57,408 bases of DNA from NCBI GenBank assembly GCA_020247055.1, contig JADCJL010000161.1, positions 1 to 57,408 on the forward strand, in the 5' to 3' direction. The notes below the pieces were generated by a model that saw nothing but the letters and a program-made list of their open reading frames with translations, was not told the DNA's origin and made no database searches. The translations under genes and the position numbers were made by a program. Shown here in pieces: positions 10,901-17,240 of this stretch. Origin of the DNA: Acidobacteriaceae bacterium. Lineage in GTDB: Bacteria; Acidobacteriota; Terriglobia; Bryobacterales; Bryobacteraceae. The first letter of the stretch is position 1, and each line of letters begins with the position of its first letter.

Positions 10901-11491
10901 GTAGTTATTGCCGCGCACCGGGCCGCCGGCGATGGAAATCTGCGAGGAGCCGGATTGGTCCTGCATGCGGGCGTAGCCGGGGTTACCGACCTGCTGCACG
11001 TTGGGTGCGATACGGGAGAACATGTAGGGATTGCGGCCGAGGTTTGGCAGGTCAATCAGCTTCTGCCGGTCGATCACCTGCCCCTGGCTGGCGTTCGACG
11101 TTTCAATCAGCGGGACCTCTTCGGTCACGAGGACGGATTCGGTCACCTGACCGACTTCGAGTTTCAGGTCCACCGTGACAAACTGCTGCGTGGCCACGGC
11201 CACGCCTTTTCTTTCGAGTTTCTTGAAACCCGGCGCTTCGGCCGAAACCGTGTAAGCCGCCGGAATGACGGAAGCAAAGTTATACTGGCCGTCGGCCGAG
11301 GTCACCGTGGACCGCTGCAGATTCGTACTCTCATTGGTGAGAGTAACTTTGACGTTGGCTACGGCGCCGCCACCCTGATCGATAATCAGGCCGCGCAAGC
11401 CGCCATAGATCGACTGCGCATAACCGACCGTGGAACCGCCCAATAAAAAGGCACATGCAGCCAGACCTAACCTGGCGTTGCGAAAAGACAT
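7997..11491 (-). CDS. TonB-dependent receptor, Oar-like (second copy type)
   Basis: The protein has 1,164 residues. I place the start at the ATG at 11491, preceded by GGGGGA 7-8 bases upstream and followed by a proper Sec signal (MSFRNARLGLAACAFLLGG...YAQ); upstream in-frame codons up to 11560 do not extend a signal. A carboxypeptidase-regulatory domain (about 27-115), a plug region (about 120-240, with LLDGVAITD) and a large barrel ending LGLRVYF follow. The family is the same as the receptor at 373-4038, but the two differ clearly in sequence, so this is not a recent duplication. It is convergent with the subtilase gene. Substrate unknown. Confidence 0.93.
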   Translation of the reverse strand: MSFRNARLGLAACAFLLGGSTVGYAQSIYGGLRGLIIDQGGGAVANVKVTLTNESTNLQRSTVTSADGQYNFASVIPAAYTVSAEAPGFKKLERKGVAVATQQFVTVDLKLEVGQVTESVLVTEEVPLIETSNASQGQVIDRQKLIDLPNLGRNPYMFSRIAPNVQQVGNPGYARMQDQSGSSQISIAGGPVRGNNYLLDGVAITDMANRAIIIASLEAVQEMKVQANTYDAEIGRSGGGMFNGFLKSGGNEYHGALGGYMRQTDWLANQFFNRRAGRPITPQPFRNYYGSFGGAIRVPKVYDGKNRSFFWATFEGYRDTQANSGTTAVPSAAERNGDFSQSLVSATNRSVRTVFDPATSQANGARQPFPGNIIPANRLNPVGRAIAATFPAPINAPRFHGDPNSMPYSASLPSKADQKTIKFDHRFSDMWSVNLSYLRYNSIEPGETWFPSTPSSPQQWRLDRRVDSTQLNNTVTLNATTTLALRYGYNRFPNYGFQASQGFNPESLGFSGGFVRSIPSKTFPSVSFQNFYAGDNMGTNNNFLVVPNSKNLHGMLAKFIGRHNLKFGADYRLIRLSGADFGNSSGQFSFSDQFTRRDFTTGDGGATGSDLASLLLGAPAGATGFVPTVMHQFVRYTSGFAQDDIRLNSKLTVTLGVRWEYETGLMERNNNLIVGFNRDALNSISQQSGVPTRGAVMFAGLDGNNRYVGNPNRNKMSPRLGVVYQLNAKTTLRGGYGIFWAPQIALGNPHLPEGFTATTQPLTSTDGGLTPNAVTNLTNVFGSGLNQPVGAGLGDRTGIGKSLSIFEPTAKSPYVQQYSLDVQRELPFSMALSLAYVGSRSKNLTINTAGYNINQVESRHFPLGRAALAAAVPNPYFQRGGTDGLASANVSQAQLLRPFPAFGSLTYIFGDYGRAQYDSMALRVQKRMSAGLNFLYAWTWSKNLDNIAGGAGNNLNGGNVGPQDAFNLGAEWGLSNIDATHRHSLAATYDLPFGRGRTFGGQMNRWADMAVGGWTINAVSVINSGFPLQIRMNDNNNGVIFAASQRPNATGQNPLAGGALAQWTEGNGYLNPGAFSAAPALTFGNVSRTINSRFLKQVNWDISLFKTFSVTERFKAQFRAEALNAMNTPMFRAPLTAWGNASFGRITSQANFNRMMQLGLRVYF

Positions 11492-11611
11492 CTCAATTCC
11501 CCCTATTTCACGAGTTGAAGCGCACTTGCGTCGACAAGGAACACTCGGTCCAGCCAGCACACCAGGCTAATTGGAGGGACGGGTTTTCAAAAGAATAGGC
11601 GATTTCGCGAA

Positions 11612-11998
11612 CTAATGCAAGGGTCCGCGGCGAATTAACAGAAACCTGTCGGCCGGCCGGCCAGTTCCGGCCAACCGCGTCTTCTTCCAGCCGGGATTGG
11701 CGGCGGCGAGATGCGTCATCGCCATCGGGTCATCCGGAGGCGGTCGAGACCGATGCGGCTCCCGTCCGCGTTTCGGATCAGCATCCAGTCCCCATCGCGC
11801 ATCGAAGGACTGGACTGCGAATGACGGCGAAGCCGGCCACCGGAAAGCGCGAGTCCCGGTGCAGCGGCCGGCAGCGGGGCCATCGAGCCAGGCGGCGGAA
11901 GGAATCGTCGCGCCGGTGAGTTTGGCGAGAGGCGGAAGCCACTGCACGCCAAAGACAACAACGGGCGATTCGACGCTTTCCGAGGAACTCGCGCACAA
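11612..11998 (-). pseudogene. Frameshifted remnant of an arylsulfatase C-terminus
   Basis: Read from right to left, three frames together rebuild the C-terminal part of a type I sulfatase. Frame one gives VVVFGVQWLPPLAKLTGA, matching the usual 'VxxxDWLPTLxxLAG' segment. Frame two gives RDSRFPVAGFAVIRSPVLR. Frame three gives MRDGDWMLIRNADGSRI, matching 'xRDGxWKLLxNxDGSRVELY'. Frame one then resumes with DPMAMTHLAAANPGW, matching 'DPxExxNLAAxxPE'. At least three shifts are needed, and no N-terminal sulfatase motif (C/S-x-P-S-R) is present nearby. I infer a decayed gene. The rest of 11492-12259 shows no other gene I can support. Confidence 0.6.
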
Positions 11999-12241
11999 CG
12001 GACTCGCTTCGGCCCGTGCGCTTCCGAGAAGCGCCGCTGGCGGCCGATCGGCGCGTCGAGATCGCGGAGCGAGGCGGGCAAGATTTCCGGCGCGGCAACG
12101 TTAGGACGGGCGGTTTGGGGTGGGCAGGTGGGCGCACCTGCGACTGCAGGCCGGGAGAATGCCGGCGAGGAAGGCGGACGGGTGGGGTCTCCCGATGCGC
12201 GGGCAAAAGTGACAACGAGAGAACCGCGCCGGCGGTCGCGA

Positions 12242-12247
12242 TATACT
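12242..12247 (+). promoter_or_regulatory. -10 box TATACT upstream of the amidohydrolase
   Basis: TATACT stands 12 bases before the ATG at 12260. Transcription would start about 5 bases before the start codon, leaving no room for a Shine-Dalgarno sequence, and none is seen. Confidence 0.5.
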
Positions 12248-12259
12248 CCGCTCTTGGGT

Positions 12260-13135
12260 ATGCGACTCCTCGTTCTTCTTGCCGGTCTGTCCGGCCTTCC
12301 CCTGCTGGCGGGCGATGCCGGCCGTCCGAAGCTTATCGACGCCCACGTCCACTACAACGGGGACCCGGCCTTTCTCGCCAGATTCCTTGCCAAACTCGAG
12401 TCGGTGGACGGCCAAGCCCTGCTCATCGCAGCGCCGAAGGACATCCCCGCCATCAAGGAGTTCACCGCCGCACACCCCGGCCGCTTCCATGGCCTGGGGC
12501 AGATGTCGCTCGACCATCCCGATGCCCTCAAACTCGTCGACGAGTTCCACAACGCGGGCTTCCGCGGACTCGGAGAGCTGACCGGGCCCGAGTACTCCTT
12601 CGACGACCGCCGCTACTGGCCCATCTACGAGCGCGCCGAAAAGTACGGCATGATCCTGCTGTTCCATACCGGCATTGTCAACCGCCGGAACTTCGCCGAG
12701 CCGATGAACGTCTCCTCGGACCGCATGCGGGTCTCCACGCTCGATCTGATCGCCCGCCGCTTTCCGAAACTCACCTTGATCGCCGCCCACCTCGGCAACC
12801 CCGACTACGAGTGGGCCGCCGAGATCGGGCGCTGGAACCCCAACCTGCTGTTCGATGTCTCCGGCTCGACACTCTACAAGAAACAGGCCGACCTGACCTT
12901 CTTCAAATCCATCTTCTGGTGGGACAACGTCGTCAGTCCCCACACGCCGAAAACCAACGTCAGCGCCTTTGAAAAGCTGGTGTTCGGCTCGGACGTCTTC
13001 GGCGGCGAGATTGCCGAATTCGACCGCGAACTCGATCTGTACAGGAAGCTGCTCACGGCGTGCGGCGTAGCACCGGCCTCGCAGGAGAACATCTTCAGCG
13101 GCACGCTGGCCAAGGTGCTGGCCAAACAGAAGTAG
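12260..13135 (+). CDS. Secreted amidohydrolase-2 family metal-dependent hydrolase
   Basis: The 291-residue protein starts at an ATG followed by a Sec signal (MRLLVLLAGLSGLPLLAG). An upstream in-frame extension to 12128 is Arg-rich and unlikely to be translated. The TIM-barrel amidohydrolase-2 fold is suggested by the N-terminal metal motif DAHVHYN, a histidine at LFHTG, another in IAAHLGNPDYEW, and the late aspartate in FGSDVFG. Relatives hydrolyse or decarboxylate small cyclic or aromatic acids with one zinc ion, but the substrate here is unknown. The export signal is unusual for this mostly cytoplasmic family, though secreted members are common in Acidobacteriota. Confidence 0.85.
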   Translation: MRLLVLLAGLSGLPLLAGDAGRPKLIDAHVHYNGDPAFLARFLAKLESVDGQALLIAAPKDIPAIKEFTAAHPGRFHGLGQMSLDHPDALKLVDEFHNAGFRGLGELTGPEYSFDDRRYWPIYERAEKYGMILLFHTGIVNRRNFAEPMNVSSDRMRVSTLDLIARRFPKLTLIAAHLGNPDYEWAAEIGRWNPNLLFDVSGSTLYKKQADLTFFKSIFWWDNVVSPHTPKTNVSAFEKLVFGSDVFGGEIAEFDRELDLYRKLLTACGVAPASQENIFSGTLAKVLAKQK

Positions 13136-13139
13136 ATCT

Positions 13140-13778
13140 TTAGCTGATGAAACCGTTCCGCATGGCAAAGCGGACCAGTTCCCCGGTTGAGTGCAGGTTA
13201 AGCTTTTCCATCAGGCGCCCGCGGTGCGCCTCCACCGTGTAGACGCTCAAGCTCAACTGACTGGCGATATCTTTGTTCGTTTTGCCCTCGGCGATGAGTT
13301 GCAGCACCTCGCGTTCCCGGGCCGTCAGCAGGTCCATCGGGTTGGTGACGTGGCGCCGGTAGTCCGTCAGAACGGAATCGGCCACCGAGGGACTTAAATA
13401 GGCATCACCGCGCGCTACGGCGCGGACGGCGTCGAGCAGCGCATCGTCGTCGGCATCCTTGACGAGATAGCCTTTGGCGCCGGCCTTGAGCATCTCGCGG
13501 ACGTAGACCGCGTCGCGGTGCATGCTGAGGGCGAGGACGCGGCAGCGCGGCAGGCTTTCGACGATGCGACGCGCCCCCTCAATCCCGTTCATCCCCTCCA
13601 TGTTGACGTCCATGATGACGACATCGGGCTGGGTCTTACCAGCCTCTTCAATGGCTTCAAAACCGTTCTTGCCTTCGGCGACGACCTCCATGTCCGGCTG
13701 GGCGGACAGGATCATCCGAATGCCGCGCCGCACGACCGTGTGGTCGTCCACCAGTAGAATACGTATCTTTTTCCCCAT
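13140..13778 (-). CDS. NarL/FixJ-family response regulator
   Basis: The 212-residue protein has a receiver domain (about 5-120) with the acidic pair D11/D12, phospho-acceptor D57 in VIMDVNM and the conserved lysine in GYLVKDA. A LuxR-type helix-turn-helix follows (about 145-208) with the signature LTAREREVLQLIAEGKTNKD. It binds DNA when phosphorylated and most likely activates or represses unlinked genes. It starts 5 bases after the stop of the upstream histidine kinase, so the two form an operon and a cognate pair. Targets cannot be read from the window. Confidence 0.95.
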   Translation of the reverse strand: MGKKIRILLVDDHTVVRRGIRMILSAQPDMEVVAEGKNGFEAIEEAGKTQPDVVIMDVNMEGMNGIEGARRIVESLPRCRVLALSMHRDAVYVREMLKAGAKGYLVKDADDDALLDAVRAVARGDAYLSPSVADSVLTDYRRHVTNPMDLLTAREREVLQLIAEGKTNKDIASQLSLSVYTVEAHRGRLMEKLNLHSTGELVRFAMRNGFIS

Positions 13779-13783
13779 CCTGT

Positions 13784-14749
13784 TTACTCCGGTTCGCCGT
13801 AACGGGCCGGCGCCTTGACTTCTACCTGTAATCCTCCGCCGGGCGCTTTCGCAAACGTCAGATCGCCGCCGATGTGGCGCGCGCGGGCGCGCATTCCCAC
13901 GAGTCCCATGCTCAATTTTTTCTTTACCACCTCATCCATGCCCTGACCGTTATCGATAACACGCAACAGCGTCTGATCGCCCTCTACCTCTAAATGGAGT
14001 TTCACGGCGGTAGCGCCGGAGTGACGGGCGACATTGGTGAGCGCTTCCTGCGCAATGCGGAACAGGTGCGTCTCCTGATCCTCGTCGAGCCGTCGCGGAC
14101 ATTGCGAGGTGTAGGTTACGTCAATCCGGGTGCGATCGGCAAACCGCTCGGTGAGCCAGCGCAGACCGGCGTCGAGGCCGAAGTCGTCGAGGATGACGGG
14201 GCGCAGGAGTTGCGACAACTCGCGGACGCCGGCCAGCGCCTCTTCGAGAATGCCGACACATTCGGCGCGGCCGGCCTCGAAGCCGGGTCCGTCCATGCGC
14301 TTCAGCATGCTTTTGAGCCCGGTGAGCGACTGGCCGAGTTCGTCGTGCATTTCGTGGGAGAACCGGCGCGCCACCACCTCCTGGTCCTGCAGCATCTGCC
14401 AGGAGACCTGTTCGAGTTCGGCCGCCTGCCACTCCATGCGGCGAAAGGCCCGGCGGGTGGCCGAGACGGTGAGGCCGGCACAGGCCGCCGCCATCACGAG
14501 GCAGACGCCCAGCACAATCTCCAACTCGTCGAGCAGGCGCTGGGACTGCTCCTCGATCTGGCTCTCGAGTTCCGCTCCGCGGCCGGAGCTGACAAAGTGC
14601 CCGCGCACGAGTTCCTGAGCGTTTTCATGAATCGACCGCGAACCCTGGTAGCCGACGTAGGCCGCCGCAATGACGAGCAGGACAACGATGGTAAACCCAA
14701 GGGCGAGGATTCGCAGAACATTCTGCTGCGTGAGCCAACTCTGCACCAT
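13784..14749 (-). CDS. Sensor histidine kinase, NarX/DegS type (HisKA_3)
   Basis: The 321-residue protein has a first membrane helix (about 12-33), a short external segment (about 35-72), a second helix (about 74-97), and a HisKA_3 dimerisation domain with phospho-His135 in MHDELGQS. The HATPase_c domain (about 225-315) has an N-box NVARHSGA and a G1 box DNGQGMDE. The sensor part between the helices is only about 40 residues, with no recognised ligand domain. It phosphorylates the response regulator encoded next to it. The start ATG is supported by a TAGACT box 6 bases upstream, so the transcript is probably leaderless. Confidence 0.93.
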   Translation of the reverse strand: MVQSWLTQQNVLRILALGFTIVVLLVIAAAYVGYQGSRSIHENAQELVRGHFVSSGRGAELESQIEEQSQRLLDELEIVLGVCLVMAAACAGLTVSATRRAFRRMEWQAAELEQVSWQMLQDQEVVARRFSHEMHDELGQSLTGLKSMLKRMDGPGFEAGRAECVGILEEALAGVRELSQLLRPVILDDFGLDAGLRWLTERFADRTRIDVTYTSQCPRRLDEDQETHLFRIAQEALTNVARHSGATAVKLHLEVEGDQTLLRVIDNGQGMDEVVKKKLSMGLVGMRARARHIGGDLTFAKAPGGGLQVEVKAPARYGEPE

Positions 14750-14755
14750 GGCTTC

Positions 14756-14761
14756 AGTCTA
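14756..14761 (-). promoter_or_regulatory. -10 box TAGACT of the kinase-regulator operon
   Basis: On the minus strand TAGACT, six spacer bases, then the ATG at 14749. The box overlaps the TAG stop that ends the shifted frame of the upstream gene. Confidence 0.5.
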
Positions 14762-15518
14762 CAGGCGAAACTCGACGAACATGGCGCAAAACGTCCTGCT
14801 TTTGCCGTCGCCGTGCTCCCGAAGAAACCGTCCCAGATACAGGTGTCCGTACTGCGCTCCCAGGTTGGCGTACTAGAACGCCGTTGCAGGCGTAGACGCC
14901 GGCGCGGGGGCTCTTCGTGTTGCGCCGGCCAATCTGGCCGGCGATGCCGTAGACGCCGTGGTGGGTGGGGTAGAGCGGGTCGAGGTGGGTCGAAGCATAG
15001 TTGGCTTCACCCAGCAGGGTGGGCTGCCAGCGTCGATCCCGGAAGTGCCGTTTCCGTTGCGCGGTAGCCGCCGAGCCGCGGTGGCGCTGGACGCGCAATT
15101 CCAGATCATGGCGTCCGGCTGCGCTTGCCAGCCAAGAGCCGAACGAACCGTAGAGGCCGAGAAGGTTATTGCCCTGACGATGGTGATCCGAGGGATCGGT
15201 GCGGTTGACGACGTGGTGAATCGCCACGCGCACCGCGTCGAAGGCGTGGGCGGTGTTTCCCCACTCCCCGGCGCCGATGACGCGCTCGGAGCCAGCATCC
15301 GGGTGGGGGCCGAGCCAGGCCGCCGGCCGCAGTTCGACGTCCAGACGATAGCGCTCGAGCAGGTAGCTCCGGCTGGTGCTCTCCGCCCGGTAACGGACCG
15401 GGGCGCCGAGGGTGACCGACGAGGGCAGATACGTCTTGAGCGGACCACCGCTGTCGGTGCCAAGGAGAGCAAACGGGGAAAGGAGGGCCCAGAGAGCGAG
15501 CGCGGCAATTGCGTTCAT
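14759..15518 (-). pseudogene. Secreted protein of unknown function with a frameshift near its 3' end
   Basis: The start ATG at 15518 has GAGGA upstream and a Sec signal (MNAIAALALWALLSPFALLG). The body (about 215 residues) has patterned sequence such as NNLLGLYGSFGSWL and NRTDPSDHH. At about 14873 the frame seems to change: the original frame goes on to a stop at 14754 as an Arg/Ser-rich tail, while the frame one base ahead gives a protein-like, GC3-rich end (LYLGRFLREHGDG ... FCAMFVEFRL) stopping at 14759-14761. Skipping one G at 14873 joins the two. It may be a recent pseudogene, a sequencing error or, less likely, programmed shifting. I do not recognise the family. Confidence 0.55.
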
Positions 15519-15653
15519 ATGTCCTCGATTCAGACTACGGGATCCGGCCCGGAGTGCAGCGCCACCCCCCAGAATCGGTTGTCCCGATGCCCCCTCCAGG
15601 GGATGGGAATTTTTTCCGGAACGCCGCAAGCTGATAACACGGAGAGTTTACGC

Positions 15654-17240
15654 ATGTTCCCTGGTAACTGGAAGGCCGACCTCGGCTCTGGATTGTTAGT
15701 CTTTCTGATCGCCCTGCCCCTTTGTCTTGGCATTTCGATGGCGAGCGGCTTTCCCCCGACCGCCGGCATTCTGACCGCGGTCATCGGCGGTCTGCTGGTC
15801 TCGTTTCTGGGCAGTGCGCGGCTGACGATAAAAGGGCCCGCTGCCGGCCTGATCGTCATCGCCCTTGGCGCCGTTACCGAATTAGGAGCCGGCGATAACG
15901 TGGCCGGTTACAAGCGCGCTATCGCCGCGATTATGGTTGCGGGCGTAATCCAGATCCTGTTTGCCTTGTTCAAAGCCGGCGCGGTGGGTGACCTCATGCC
16001 GCCTTCGGTGGTGCACGGCATGCTGGCGGCGATCGGCGTGATCATTATTTCGAAACAAACCCACGTGGCGCTCGGCGTCGTCCCGCAGGGTAAGGAACCG
16101 CTGCACCTGCTGGCGGAGATTCCCCATAGCTTACTGAACCTGAATCCGGAGGTTTGCTTTATCGGCCTGCTCTCCCTGCTCATCCTGTTCGGACTCCCTC
16201 TGCTCAAGTGGAAATGGGTGCGGCGGATTCCGGGACCGATGCTCGTGCTGCTGACGGCCGTCCCGCTGGGGCTGTTCTTTGACCTCGAGCATGAGCACAA
16301 CTACGTGCTCTCGAACCACATCTTCCACGTCGGTCCTTCCTTCCTGATCCGGTTGCCGGGATCTCTCGCGAGCACGATCACGTTCCCCGATTTCTCGGCC
16401 ATCTTCTCGGCCATCTCCATCAAGTACATCGTGATGTTCTCGCTCGTGGGCAGCATTGAGTCGCTGCTGAGCGTCTCGGCAGTAGATTCCCTCGATCCCG
16501 AACGGCGGTCGAGCGACATGAACAAAGACCTGCTGGCCACGGGCATCGGCAATACGCTCGCCGGCGCGCTCGGCGGTTTGCCCATGATCTCGGAGATTGT
16601 CCGTAGCAAGGCCAACATCGACAACGGCGCCCGCAGCCACTGGTCGAACTTCTTTCACGGCATGTTCCTGCTGCTTTCGCTGGCGCTGATTCCGAACCTG
16701 CTGCAGGAGATTCCGCTGGCTGCTCTGGCCGGCATGCTCATCTACACGGGCTTCCGCCTGGCCTCGCCGAAGGAGTTCGCGCACGCCTACAAAATCGGCC
16801 CGGAACAACTCGCGCTCTTTACCATCACGATGCTCGTGACCCTCGCCACGGACCTGCTGGTTGGCGTGGGAGTCGGCATGCTGCTCAAAGTCATCCTTCA
16901 CCTCAGGAACGGCGCCCGGCTGGGCAGCCTCTTCAAGGCGGTCATCGAGGAAGAGCGCAACGGCAAAGAGCTCACACTCCGGGTGCAGGAAGCGGCGATT
17001 TATACGAACTTCCTCGGCATCAAGCGCCGTCTGCAGAACCTGGACGAAACCGTGGAATCGGTCGTGGTTGACTTCGAGAACGCCTGGGTGGTGGACCATA
17101 CGGTGCTTGAAAAGCTCCACACCATGGAGCGGAGCTGGTCCAACCGCCGCCTGTTTCTCGTGGGCCTCGATGGCCACGAGGCGAGTTCGAACCATCAACT
17201 GGCCTCGCGGCGCCGTCCGCGGCCCGTGGGAGCGGTCTGA
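15654..17240 (+). CDS. SulP-family anion (probable bicarbonate) transporter with C-terminal STAS-like domain
   Basis: The 528-residue protein starts at an ATG with GGAGAG 9 bases upstream; longer in-frame upstream sequence overlaps the divergent gene and is not membrane-like. About 10-14 membrane helices occupy residues 10-430, including the family segments GPAAGLIVIALGAV and GGLPMISEIVRSKANID. A STAS-like cytoplasmic domain follows (about 435-515, containing ESVVVDFENAWVVDHTVLEKL). SulP proteins carry sulfate, bicarbonate or dicarboxylates, often with Na+ or H+. Because its stop overlaps the start of dabA by one base (TGATG), bicarbonate is the most likely substrate here. That substrate is inferred from context, not from sequence. 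Confidence 0.92.
   Translation: MFPGNWKADLGSGLLVFLIALPLCLGISMASGFPPTAGILTAVIGGLLVSFLGSARLTIKGPAAGLIVIALGAVTELGAGDNVAGYKRAIAAIMVAGVIQILFALFKAGAVGDLMPPSVVHGMLAAIGVIIISKQTHVALGVVPQGKEPLHLLAEIPHSLLNLNPEVCFIGLLSLLILFGLPLLKWKWVRRIPGPMLVLLTAVPLGLFFDLEHEHNYVLSNHIFHVGPSFLIRLPGSLASTITFPDFSAIFSAISIKYIVMFSLVGSIESLLSVSAVDSLDPERRSSDMNKDLLATGIGNTLAGALGGLPMISEIVRSKANIDNGARSHWSNFFHGMFLLLSLALIPNLLQEIPLAALAGMLIYTGFRLASPKEFAHAYKIGPEQLALFTITMLVTLATDLLVGVGVGMLLKVILHLRNGARLGSLFKAVIEEERNGKELTLRVQEAAIYTNFLGIKRRLQNLDETVESVVVDFENAWVVDHTVLEKLHTMERSWSNRRLFLVGLDGHEASSNHQLASRRRPRPVGAV

Noticed and set aside
14958-15653. N-terminal extension of the SulP transporter
   Set aside because: It is antisense to the secreted protein gene; the transporter has a good ATG with Shine-Dalgarno at 15654.
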